64,000 bases of DNA from Rhineura floridana. Lineage: Eukaryota > Chordata > Lepidosauria > Squamata > Rhineuridae. The stretch covers positions 16,139,263 through 16,203,262 of the forward strand of contig NC_084480.1 in NCBI RefSeq assembly GCF_030035675.1, given 5' to 3'. The notes under the pieces were generated by a model. It saw nothing but the letters and a program-made list of their open reading frames with translations, ran no database searches and was not told the origin of the DNA. Of this stretch, positions 37,275-47,302 are shown in pieces (within the stretch, counting starts at the first letter, position 1; each line of letters starts with the position of its first letter). Position numbers and translations under genes: made by a program.

Positions 37275-39522
37275 TTCTAACTAATAGAGATGATTTGGTG
37301 GATGAAGTGGCAGTTACAGGAACTGGGGGGGGGAAGTGACCACACCATACTTGAATTTTTGATTTTAACAGAAGCAAAAGCTGAGAGAAGCCATACGCGC
37401 AACCTGGACTTCAGGAAAGCTGATTTTAATAAACTCAGAACAATTGTAAGTACGGTTCCATGGCAAGCGACCCTAATGAGAAAAGGAGTCCAAGATGGGT
37501 GGGAGTTTCTAAAAAAGGAAATTCTAAAAGCACAATGGCAAGCAATTCCAACAAGGAAAAAAGGGGGGGAACAGCAGAAGAAGCCAATGTGGCTTCACAA
37601 AAAGCTTAGAGATGACCTGAAAACAAAAAAAGACACATACAGAAAGTGGAAGGAAGGCCAGACCACAAAGGAAGAGTACAGGCAGGAATCACGGAAGTGC
37701 AGGGATGGTGTGAGGAAGGCTAAAGCTGAGGTTAGCGAGGGATGCTACAAGCAGCAAAAAAGCTTTCTTCAGGTACATCCATAGTAAAAGACAGAGAAAA
37801 GAAATGGTGGCACAGCTACTCAATGAGGATGGCAAAATGATAACAGATGACAGAAAAGGCAGAACTACTCAATTCCTACTTTGGCTCAGTCTTCTCCCAA
37901 AAAAGGGTGTATATGACCCTCCTGGGAAACATGAAGTAGAAGGGGCAGGATTGGAGCTTGAGATTGATAGACAAATGGTCAAGGAATACCTAATCACTTT
38001 GAACAAGTTCAAATGTCCAGGGCCCGATAAACTGCATCCTAGAGTATTGAAGGAACTGGCTGAAGAACTCTCAGAACCGCTGTCTATTATCTTTGCAAAA
38101 TCATGGAGAACTGGTGAAGTGCCGGATGACTGGAGGAGAGCTAATATTGTCCCTATCTTCAAAAAGGGCACAAAGGAGGAACCGGGGAACTACAGACCAG
38201 TCAGCCTAACATCAATCCCTGGAAAAACTCTGGAGCAGATTATAAAGCGGTCAATCTGTAAGCACCTTGAAAGCAATGTAGTGATTACTAGGAGCCAACA
38301 TGGATTTATGAAGAACAAATCCTGCCAAACTAATCTCATCTCATTTTTTGATTGGATAACCTCCCTTGTAGACTGTGGGAATGCTGTGGACATAATATAA
38401 TTCAACTTCAGCAAAGCTTTTGACAAAGTGCCCCATGATATTCTGATTAGCAAGCTAGCTAAATGACTGGATGGAACAACTATCAGATGGATCCACAGTT
38501 GGCTCCAGAATCGTACTCAAAGAGTGCTTATCAATGGTTCCTTCTCAAACTGGGCAGAAGTTACAAGTGGGGTACCACAGGGCTCGGTCCTGGGCCCAGT
38601 GGTCTTCAACATTTTTATTAATGACTTGAGGTAATGAGGAGGTACAGAGCATGCTTATCAAATTTGCAGATGATACAAATTTGGGGGGCATAGCTAATAC
38701 CATGGAAGACAGAAAGAAAATTCAAAGGGACTTTGATAGGCTGGAGCATTGGGCTGAAAACAACAGAATGAAATTCAACAGGGATAAATGCAAAGTTCTA
38801 CACTTAGGAAAAAGAAACCAAATGCACAGTTATAAGATGGGGGATACTTCGCTCAGCAATGCAACATGTGAGAAGGATCTTGGAATTGTTGTTGATCACA
38901 AGCTGACTATGAGCCAACAGTGTGATGTGGCTGCAAAAAAGGCAAATGCTATATTAGGCTGCATTAACAGAAGTATAGATTCCAAATCGCATGAAGTACT
39001 ACTTCCCCTCTATTCAGCACTGGTTAGGCCTCATCTTGAATACTGCATCTAGTTCTGGTCTCCGCACTTCAAGAAGGATGCAGACAAACTGGAACAGGTT
39101 CAGAGGAGGGCAACAAAGATGATCACGGGACTGGAAACAAAGCCCTATGAGGAGAGACTGAAAGAACTGGGCATGTTTAGCCTGAAGAAGAGAAGACCGA
39201 GGGGAGATATGATAACACTCTTCAAGTACATGAAAGGTTGTTACATAGAGGAGGGCCGGGATCTCTTCTCAATTGTCACAGATTGCAGGACAAAGCCAGA
39301 TTTCGACAGGACATCAGAAAAAACTTCCTAACTGTTAGAGCCATACGACAATGGAACCAATTACCTGGAGAAGTAGTGGGCTGTCCGACACTGGAGGCAT
39401 TCAAGAGGCAGCTGGACAGCCATCTGTGGGGAATGCTTTGATTTGTATTCCTGCATTGAGCAGGGGGTTGGACTCGATGGCCTTTTAGGCCCCTTCCAAC
39501 TCTACTATTCTATGATTCTAAA
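37275..39522 (+). mobile_element. CR1-clade LINE, ORF2 plus 3' end
   Basis: Reads from the endonuclease C-terminus (GSDHTILEF) through the linker (near 37400-37790) and reverse transcriptase: [47 protein letters not shown] and the catalytic FADDTN at 38657-38674. It continues to [20 protein letters not shown] near the C-terminus and a 3' tail TTCTATGATTCT ending at 39522. The 5' endonuclease part is missing. The frame is interrupted by stops at about 37782, 38398 and 39050 and by shifts, so it is inactive. The 3' end recurs at 53057 (reverse) and 54085. Confidence 0.92.
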
Positions 39523-39837
39523 TGTTTTAAGCAGGCACTGAAAAGAGTACAGCAAATATGAGGGGTTGTTTGTTTTTCATAAAATGAGGACGTGTATAAA
39601 ATTGCCAGTGATTGTAGGAAGTTTGTAACAAGAAGCTTTTCAAATGTGGCTCCTCTTGTGCTTAACCTAAATGACAGTGATTGGAGAGAAGCTGCTCTAG
39701 ACAAAATTCTCCCCCACATCACTAGCTGTCTTCTAATTTAGTGGTTTTCCAATGTTTGCCTTCCAGAAACTCTTTCCACATTGACTTGTTTGCCAAGGAA
39801 CTGCTGCCTGTTGCAAAGGATTATGGGACATGTTCTA

Positions 39838-39970
39838 GGGCAGGGGTAGCCATTCAGATGCTGTTGGACTCCAACTTCCATCAGCCCAGCCAGCATAGCC
39901 GACAGAGAGGGGTGATGGGAGTTGTAGTCCAGCAGCATCTGGAGGCACCAAGTTGGGTACCCCTATTCTC
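39838..39970. repeat. Palindromic MITE-like repeat (ACTACAACTCCCA family)
   Basis: Left arm GATGCTGTTGGACTCCAACT, right arm GATGGGAGTTGTAGTCCAGC. Bounded by GGGCAGGGGTAGCC and GGGTACCCCTATTC. Confidence 0.7.
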
Positions 39971-40199
39971 AGGTCACACACTGCATTATGTGGACCACTT
40001 GTCAGGCCTGTAGGTCAGTGTGAACAGAGAGTGTGCCCAATCCTCTCTGTAGCTGAGCATTGCTGAGAGATAGTGGTATGACTGATCTTCTCACTGAGCC
40101 TGATTTTCACTCAAATCACTTTTGAGTTCAGTCTCTGAAAGGAAAAAAATGCTTACATACATGCATACATATATAATCAGTTTTGATTTTATCCATCTT

Positions 40200-41845
40200 C
40201 CAAATGGTACTGTGTGAGATTACCTGGACAAGGCAGATGCTGAAACTGTCTAAGCCAGATCACCCAACACTCCCTGACATGCTCTGGCTGCTGCCACATA
40301 TTCAGCTTTCGTGGATGATGCAGCCACAACTTCCTGATTCTTGCTGGACAACTAACCGCCCCCCCCACACACACACACCATACATAAATAGGTTCCCTGA
40401 CATGAACTTGTGATCTGACTAATCACCTGCCCAGTCCACATCCACAAACCGAGGCAGTTTCTGTATGCTGCCTAGCAGCTTGAGTTTTGTGTGTGCGGTA
40501 CCTTTCAAATTGCACATCACACGCTTCATCCCATTCCAGCTGCTCTGGGAAGGGTTGACCACCTTCCTGCTCAGGATGCCCACAGCTGCAGCGATGTCTG
40601 GTCTGGCGACTGTTGCAATGAATAGCAGCTTACGGATCGCCCCTTGATACTGGCGGTTGTCTGGCAGTGGGATGTCAGACTCCTGCCCCTTCAGGTGGTC
40701 TGTAGCCATGGGTATCTTGAGCCCTTTTCTCCTCTGCCATCCTGAACCCTAGCAGCATTTCCTCAATCTTTTGCCTCTGGTTGAGGGGGAAGCTCCCATC
40801 TTCCCCCTTTTCCACCTGGCTTTGTAACCCTCATTCTCACCATCTGCACTGTGTTTTATTTTGAAAGTCCACTTACAGTCAATTGCCCAGGTCCCATTCT
40901 GGTGCAGTGAGTCCATCTCATCCTGTGCTGCCTTCCTCCACTTATCTGCCTCAGGCGATGTCCTCCAAATTCACCGGCTCTCGGATCTGTTGCACTTTGG
41001 CCATGAAGCAGTTGTAGCTGTACCTGTCTGGTGGTACCCCTCTGGGTGTCCTCTCTGACCTCCTAGGCTCCTGGAGCTCTCTCACCTTCAAGCTGTGTTC
41101 CGAGGCAGCATCACTCTTGAACTTGGGGAGCACTGGTTGTCCCCTGTGTCTTCTTGGGCAGTGTGTACTCCTCTTGGGTGTGCTCAGGTTCACCTTCATC
41201 AGCTCCACTGTTCCTGGCCTCACACTCTTGTCACCCTGCACACTGTGGCTAACTATGACACTGCAGTCTTGGGGAATAAGAATCCTATAGCTTTTACTCT
41301 AAGGGCTGCACCCACAAGGACTCCCTCAATGGCTTCGTTGCCAAACTTGGTCCTGTTATGCTCTGGGATGTGAGCATAGGCCTTTGGATGAAATGCCCTC
41401 AAGTGGCCACTCAAATGGCGTTTTGCTAGTGGCTCTGGTTGGCAGTGCATTTTGTATATAAGTCACTGTGGACAGCCCCTCTCCTCAAAATTTAAATGTC
41501 AGGTTTGCATCTGACAGCATGCTCCTTACCATGTCCAAAAGGGGTCAATCTAGTCTCTCAGCCATGCCATTCTGCTCTGGTGTGTAATTGACAGTGCTGT
41601 GGTACATGATGCCTTGCATCTGCAGGTGCGCTTCCATCTCCTCTCCCATGTATTCTCCTCCATTGTCAGTACAGATTGAAATTGCCTGAACAATCTCTTT
41701 CTCATGAACACACAGGACTGAAGGTTCTTACGCTTTCCCTTTAACCTTGTGGCTGTTCAGAGTCCTTATATGTCAGATGTCACGCTCACCTAAGCTTGCG
41801 CAGATAGCAGTTTGTCTGAACAGGCAGGCCAGATTGGAAACCCTA
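40200..41845 (-). mobile_element. Ty1/Copia pol fragment (fossil, broken)
   Basis: Minus-strand coding remnants in Copia order: integrase core (TPEQNGMAER near 41570), the integrase-RT linker (EPRRSERTPRGVPPDRYSYN near 41060), then RT/RNase H end (KLLFIATVARPDIAAAVG near 40600; RFVDVDWAGD near 40420). Gag and protease are not recognised. Broken many times; no matching pair of LTRs was found, so age is uncertain, but it is clearly older than the Copia element at 58.6 kb. Confidence 0.8.
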
Positions 41846-41872
41846 CTCAAGACTTTCTTAGGCTGAGGGTGT

Positions 41873-42457
41873 GTCAGGAAAAATAATGGAGTTCTACAGT
41901 GGAAAATTTTTATGCTTTTCATTGATTACACAGTATACTATATAGATATATAAATCACACATAAGTCTCTGGCAGCAGCCAGTGAATCGGAATTATTCAG
42001 TAATACAATACAATATTAAATATACACAGTATTTTATGTCATATAAACTATTCAGGAATTCAACAGATTATTCCATATGATTCAGTAATGCACTCTGGAT
42101 ATCCAGATGTCTTTACATATAGAAAAGAGAAAAGAACGAATATTCTAAAAGCTCATCCATGGTGGCTAAGTCAAGCCTTGGACCTCTCAGCTGGCAGCAT
42201 AGCAGTACGTTGGATCAGTCTGAAAGACTGATATGCAAGGCAGGAACTCCTCTTCCTTTTATAAGAATTCTTATCTCCTTTCTTATCAGCTGCCTCCTTT
42301 CCAGGCCACCTACCAGAGGCAGTAAACGGCTTGTCTTGCTGCCTGCCAGAGTAAATGGTAAACGGCTTGTCTTGCTGCCTGCCAGATTAAATGGTAAATG
42401 GCTTGTCTTGCTGCCTGCCAGAGACAGCAAACGGGACTAACTAAACCATTCAATAAC
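41873..42457 (-). mobile_element. Possible LTR-like remnant
   Basis: Plus-strand ends TGTCAGGAAAA and TTCAATAACA have the TG...CA form and it abuts the Copia fragment, but no second copy or target duplication was found. Contains a 36-bp minisatellite. Confidence 0.35.
42322..42432. repeat. 36-bp minisatellite, about 3 units
   Basis: Units start GTAAACGGCTTGTCTTGCTG at 42322, 42358 and 42394. The third is slightly shortened before AGACAGCAAACGG. Units differ at one to three sites. Confidence 0.85.
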
Positions 42458-42469
42458 AACTATCTCAAT

Positions 42470-42795
42470 AGGTGCCATCTCTGTTATCTTTTTGGCACCT
42501 ATTGAAGACCTTCCTCTTTCAACAAGCCTTTTAAGTTGAGATCTTATCCCAGCCTCCATCTGTGTTGGAATTGCTTTGCAATATGTTTTTAAATCTTTTT
42601 TAAAAAAATGTTTTTAACCTTTTTTAAAATATGTCTTGAAAGCTTTTTTAAAAAATGTTTTTAAAGATGTTTTGTTTTAATGTATTTTAAAGTCTGTTTT
42701 ATGATGTTTTAAAGTGTTTTTAGTACTTTTGTTTGCCTCCCTGGGCTTCTGCTGGGAGGAAGGGCGGGATATAAATCAAATAATAAATAAACTTG
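42470..42795 (+). repeat. LINE 3'-end-like repeat with ATAAATAA tail
   Basis: GGTGCCATCTCTGTTATC, CAACAAGCCTTTTAAGTTGA, TCTGTGTTGGAATTGCTTTG, GGCTTCTGCTGGGAGGAAGG and AATAATAAATAAA. The fullest plus-strand copy of this family. Confidence 0.75.
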
Positions 42796-43021
42796 TTGAT
42801 GACTTGAAAGAAGTGTTGTCCACACCATATAAGGAGCTTCCTCAAATAACTTTCTGGTCATCACTGCATAATGTGTTGTGTGCAGAGCCACCTTTCACAC
42901 AACCTGGTTTAAGAATAATCACTTCATTTTGGGACTAGAAGCCTGACCTCCAGCTAAACTTGTATTCTGGTACCTCTGACTTTTTTTTAAAAAAATTGAG
43001 AACCAAGTCTTTTGTTCACCC

Positions 43022-43275
43022 TTAAGGTAAAGGTAAAGGTGTCCCTGCACTTGTAGTGCGAGTCATTTCCAACTCTTAGGGTGGGATTGCCAGTTCCTTC
43101 CCCGGCCTTTCTTTACCCCCCAGCATATGCCGGGTACTCATTTTACTGACCATGGATGGATAGAAGGCTGAGTGGACCTTGACCCCTTTTACCGGAGATT
43201 CGACTTTCTCCTTCCGTTGGAATCGAACTCCGGCTGTGAGCAGAGCTTTCGGCTGCGTTACCACCACTGAGTGGT
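43022..43275 (-). repeat. Sauria-type SINE (tRNA head, BovB-like tail)
   Basis: On the minus strand the head has a B box (GTTCGATTCC) and A-box-like GTGGTAACGCAGCC, followed by GAATCTCCGGTAAAAGGGGT, AATGAGTACCCGGCATATGC and a tail ending in (ACCTTT)n. This layout is that of squamate Sauria SINEs mobilised by BovB. Middle part slightly shortened. Confidence 0.75.
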
Positions 43276-43805
43276 ATAAAGCAGTCAATGGATTATTATG
43301 AAAATTCTCTTCTACAGTTCATTCTATTCCTCTTAATAACAGCTGTTTCAACCACTGAGTTAGCCTACAATAAAAGAATTTTAGATCTGAACTTCTACAC
43401 ATATTGACAAAGCATCCCTAACCCCAAAGGAAAATTAGCTTTGCTGGTTTGATGCTCTTGCTCTTATATCTTGAGAGGGGTGCCTGGAAGGGCACAGCAC
43501 AAAAGGACCCTTTCAAATGGAAGCTTCTTAGATGGTGAAACATAACTTATTCATGTCTCTTGAACTGAGGATGCCGGCATGCAAATCTCCAAAGGCCACA
43601 AGCACAGGGCACTGAAAGAGCCATCTTCCAATTAGCAAGAGAGCCTTTTTCATTTGCAGCTTATGTCTAGAGGTTACAACATTAGCATTCAGTGATTTGT
43701 TAGTTGTTTACCACCACCAATTGCACAACTAAGTTTTCCAGCTTTTCAATAGACCCCTAGTAGTTTTGTTTTTAACAAGCAAGCTTGATCTGCAGTGATT
43801 ACGAA

Positions 43806-44472
43806 AGGTGTGGGGAATGTTTGGCCATCCAGAAGTTGCTGAACTACCACTCCCATCAGCCCCAGCAAGCATGGCCAATGGCCAGGGATGAGGGGAGTTG
43901 TAGTTCAGCAACATCTGGAGGGCCAAATGATCTCCACACTTGGATTAGTAGGTTACAATCATCATCTTCATGTCGATAAAGCTTCATCTACTAATCCCAA
44001 CAGGTCGTTGCCTCCCAACTCAATTCAAAGTACTCTTTCTAGTCCCTACAGCAGGAATGGGGAACTGTGGCCCTCCAACTCCCATCATCCCTGGCCTCTG
44101 GGCATGTTAAGTGGAGCTGATGGGAGCTGGAGTCCAACTACATCTGGAGGGCCTCAAGTTCCCCATCCCTGCCCTAAATGCCTCAGGACTAGGTTACCCT
44201 AGGACAGGGATAGCTAACATGTTGCCTCCAGATGTTGTCAATCTTCAACTCCACACAGCCCCAGCAAGTATGTCCAATGACCAGGGATTATGTGTGCTAG
44301 AGTCCTACAACATCTGGAGGGCCATAGGTTCCCAGTTCCTGCCCTAGGGCAGTGGCTGCCAACGCCTCCAGATTATATTGGATTTCAACTCCAGTCAGCC
44401 CAGTACGCATAACCAGTGGTCAAGGATGATGGTAACAGTAGTTCAACATCTGGTGGGGACCACATTGATGGA
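43806..44472. repeat. Cluster of four palindromic repeats
   Basis: Four members of the ACTACAACTCCCA family lie head to tail at about 43806-43933, 44054-44170, 44200-44340 and 44343-44472. Each has opposed arms such as CATCTGGAGGGCC and a GCATGGCC-type core. The copies differ from each other, suggesting separate insertions or an old tandem expansion. Confidence 0.7.
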
Positions 44473-44489
44473 GAACCAATGACCCTCTA

Positions 44490-45180
44490 GATGGCCCCAC
44501 TTGAGGATTGGAAAGTGGTCAATGTAGCACCTATTTAAAAAAAGGATCCATGGAGGATTCTGGAAATTAGAGGCTGTTTGAGGAAAACTGGTAAAAAGCA
44601 TTGCTAATGATGAAATGATGAAGCATGTAAAAGGAGAAAACTTGGTGAAGAAATTCAGTATGGCATCAGCAAAGGTCAGTCCTGCCTAACTAATGTTTTA
44701 CAGTTCTTTGAGTGTCAGTAAAGCGTTTGGGTAGTGGTGATCCAGTTGACATGGTGTACTTGGCATTTCAAAAAACTTTGACAGAGTCTGTCACTAAAAT
44801 CTCAGCTGCAAGTTTAGCAGTCATGGAATAGGTATGGATCTTATGGATCAGTAACTGGTTAATAAACAGGAAACAGAGAGTAAGGTTAAATGGGCAGCTC
44901 ACAATTAACTTGAAGCAATGCAAAAAGTGGAGTCTGTACTGGGACAAGTGCTTTTTAACTTGCTCATGGATGACCTGTAGTTAGGGGTGAGCAGTGAAAG
45001 AGCCAAGTTTGTTCATGATACCAAATTGTTCAGGGTAATTAAAAACAAGAAGGAATTGTGAGGAGCTCCAAAAGAATCTCTCCAAAGTTGGTGAATGGGC
45101 ATTATAATAGCAAATGCAGTACAACAGAAGGAAGTGTAAAGTCAGTGACAGCTAACGGATCCATGTCAGTGGGGCAGTGG
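44490..45180 (+). mobile_element. CR1-clade LINE reverse transcriptase fragment, degraded
   Basis: Forward-strand translation in pieces resembles the CR1 at 47.3-50.1 kb: DWKVVNVAPI, GDPVDMVYLAFQK-like and QVLFNLLMDDL followed by SSERAKFVHDTKLFRVIKNK. The catalytic FADD is decayed to FVHD. Many stops. Confidence 0.75.
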
Positions 45181-45224
45181 AATCAACACCAGGCTTTAGT
45201 CCGAACTGTCAAGGAGCTGTCCAA

Positions 45225-45565
45225 GGTGCTAAAGCTCAGCCATCCTTCAAAATTCACACTTCTCCAAAATTTGCAATGCAGTTCTCCAGCCAAGTAATGG
45301 GTACAAAAAATGCATATACTAATGTGAAGTCTGCATAGACATGCATATATTAGTGAACATACAGTACAAAAATGCATTACATTCGGGGAAATTATTTTGC
45401 AAAAATGTGCATATTAGGGCAAAATTGCATACAAAAATGTGTACATTAGGAGAAACTTACATTAAATGCTGATGATGAATTTTCATGAGGACTTTAAAAA
45501 ATGCAAAAAAATGATTGGAAAAATGATAAATTGAGAGAAACGGAAACTGCCCATTCGTCTATCCC
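45225..45565 (+). repeat. Unclassified repeat with internal ATGCAT periodicity, copy 1
   Basis: Starts with CAGCCATCCTTCAAAATTCA and ends ATTGAGAGAAACGGAAACTG. The interior has repeated AAAATGCAT/TGCATATTAG blocks spaced about 30-35 bp. Copies at 50120-50510 and 52515-52870 (reverse). Confidence 0.65.
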
Positions 45566-45804
45566 TAATTCTTTCTGCTGGCTGCTGCTCAAGCAAGCAT
45601 TACATAAAGATATTGTGTTGCATTGTGCTGACTCACAGCAGGCCTCTAGGGAGGCGAGGGCTCGCTTACTTAAATCTCCTCTGGTGCTGGTTATATACAA
45701 ATTTGCCCACCAACACCACTGAAAACAAATATCCCCCAAACAGGTTTTCTGCTTAGAGAGAAGGCTTTTATGACATATCACTTGTTTTATTTAAATGTCT
45801 CAGA

Positions 45805-45925
45805 GCAGGGGTAGGGGACCCTTTTCAGCCCAAGGGCTGCCTTTCCTCATAGGGAACCTTCTGGGGGCCACATGCCAGTGGTGGTTGGGGCCAGAGTTAA
45901 AAGTGGATGGAGCAATGGAAGTGGC
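45805..45925. repeat. Fragment of hAT-like repeat (GGGGTAGGGGACCC)
   Basis: GCAGGGGTAGGGGACCCTTT and CCACATGCCAGTGGTGGTTG match segments of the repeat near 25560 and 9260. Confidence 0.5.
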
Positions 45926-45928
45926 TTG

Positions 45929-46043
45929 AGCTTGGAAAAGTTACTTTTTTTGAACTACAACTCCCATCAGCCCCAGTCAGCATGGCCACTGGATTGGGCT
46001 GATGGGAGTTGTAGGTCAGAAAAGTAACTTTTCCAAGCTCTGC
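45929..46043. mobile_element. Hairpin hAT MITE
   Basis: GAGCTTGGAAAAGTTACTTT to AGTAACTTTTCCAAGCTCTG with centre CAGCATGGCCACTGGATTGG. Same family as 10447-10563. The left terminus is slightly altered, so no clear target duplication. Confidence 0.8.
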
Positions 46044-46091
46044 TTTTAACTTTGTACAGTAAGGCTACATGCCAACCATACAAATGCAATC

Positions 46092-46096
<5 letters not shown>

Positions 46097-46126
<30 letters not shown>
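46097..46126. repeat. (CA)n microsatellite
   Basis: About 15 CA units. Confidence 0.9.
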
Positions 46127-46149
46127 CCTCATCCTCTCCATCCAGCCAA

Positions 46150-46296
46150 GGCCACAGTCATGGCTTCCTCCAAAGAATCCTGGGAACTGAAATTTGTGAA
46201 GGGTGCTGAGAGATGTTAGGAAACTCCTACTCCCCTCACAGAGCTGCAAGTTTCAGAGTAGTTTAACAATCGACCCCTCTTCTTCCCAGGGAACTC
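46150..46296. repeat. Half of a long palindromic repeat (TTCCCAGGATTCTTTG family)
   Basis: AAAGAATCCTGGGAACTGAA through CTCCCCTCACAGAGCTGCAA to CCCAGGGAACTCTGG, where the match to 28169-28495 stops abruptly. Confidence 0.6.
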
Positions 46297-47302
46297 TGGA
46301 TTCTATCCAATCCCCTTTCATTCCCTTGTTTTGCCCAATGCCCTTGCATTCTCTCATTTTGACCCCTTCTGATTTTCAGTTCCCCTGGACACACATTTGG
46401 ATCCCTACAAGCCTATTTAAGGCCAGGTTTTGGCTTAGTCTCTCTCTCTCTCTCTCTGTCTCTCAGGTGTGCACTCTGGCTCTTCCTCTCTGCACTGCTC
46501 TCTAGGAACATCTTTAAACTCACTGCTGGACTTCAGACCTAAGGCTTGGCAAAAGGGTCTATGCCTGACATCCTGCCCTCTTAAAAATATATATCAGAAA
46601 TCAGGCATAAAACTCCTAAGCTCAATACCTGGGTCTCCATACACACAGGGTCAGGAGTGCTTTAGCCAGTGCCAGGAGAGGTAATTTTGAAACTACCTCT
46701 GTCTTCTCGCTGCTATTCCCCGTTTTAGTGTAGGAGCTCTTATTTCTTTAAGTCTAGACAGGTGGCTGCATTAGAATATCACTTTATGTGTGCCTAATAC
46801 TATAAGTGTATGCTGATACGCTTTATCATTAAACTTACCTTTATCTTTTTATAATAGATTCCTTTTTCTATAGTTTTTGTGAGCATGCCTTTTCTAGCTT
46901 GGGAAGGTTCAGACACATGCACCGGGCAGCACTAGGTTTTGACTCCAGCAAAAGATCTCACTGGGATAGCGCATTCTGGGATCACAACGGTGGTGGGTCC
47001 ACATGAGAGTCCCCAATACACGTGTCTATCAGACCCTGTATGTTAACATCTAGGATTGAGGCACACTTACTGTTCTGCTGGTTCCAGTGTGTCTCCACCC
47101 CTCTCTTTTGAAAACAAGGGCACACAACACTAGTCGAACACTCCCCCTTTTCCCTGTAAAACCTAGTGGGTTTTTTTTTTAATTGCTTCAAACAGATTTC
47201 GCAGTTGATCAGCAGATCAACCTGTTCCCTCTCCAGGAGTGGCCAATGGAAATGCTAAGTTACTGTAGGCTAGGGATTCAGTTCGCATTTCAAGTAGAAT
47301 TT
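46297..47302. other. Unassigned sequence, possibly LTR-like
   Basis: It starts where a palindromic repeat is cut. Contains CCTATTTAAGG (near 46408), a CT-rich run (46438-46466) and ATTAAA near 46828, loosely resembling U3-R-U5. No terminal repeat or duplication was found, so this is only a possibility. Confidence 0.25.

Noticed and set aside
46297-46990. LTR call
   Set aside because: TATA-like and polyadenylation-like motifs are suggestive, but no terminal TG...CA pair, second copy or target duplication could be fixed, so it was kept only as a possibility.
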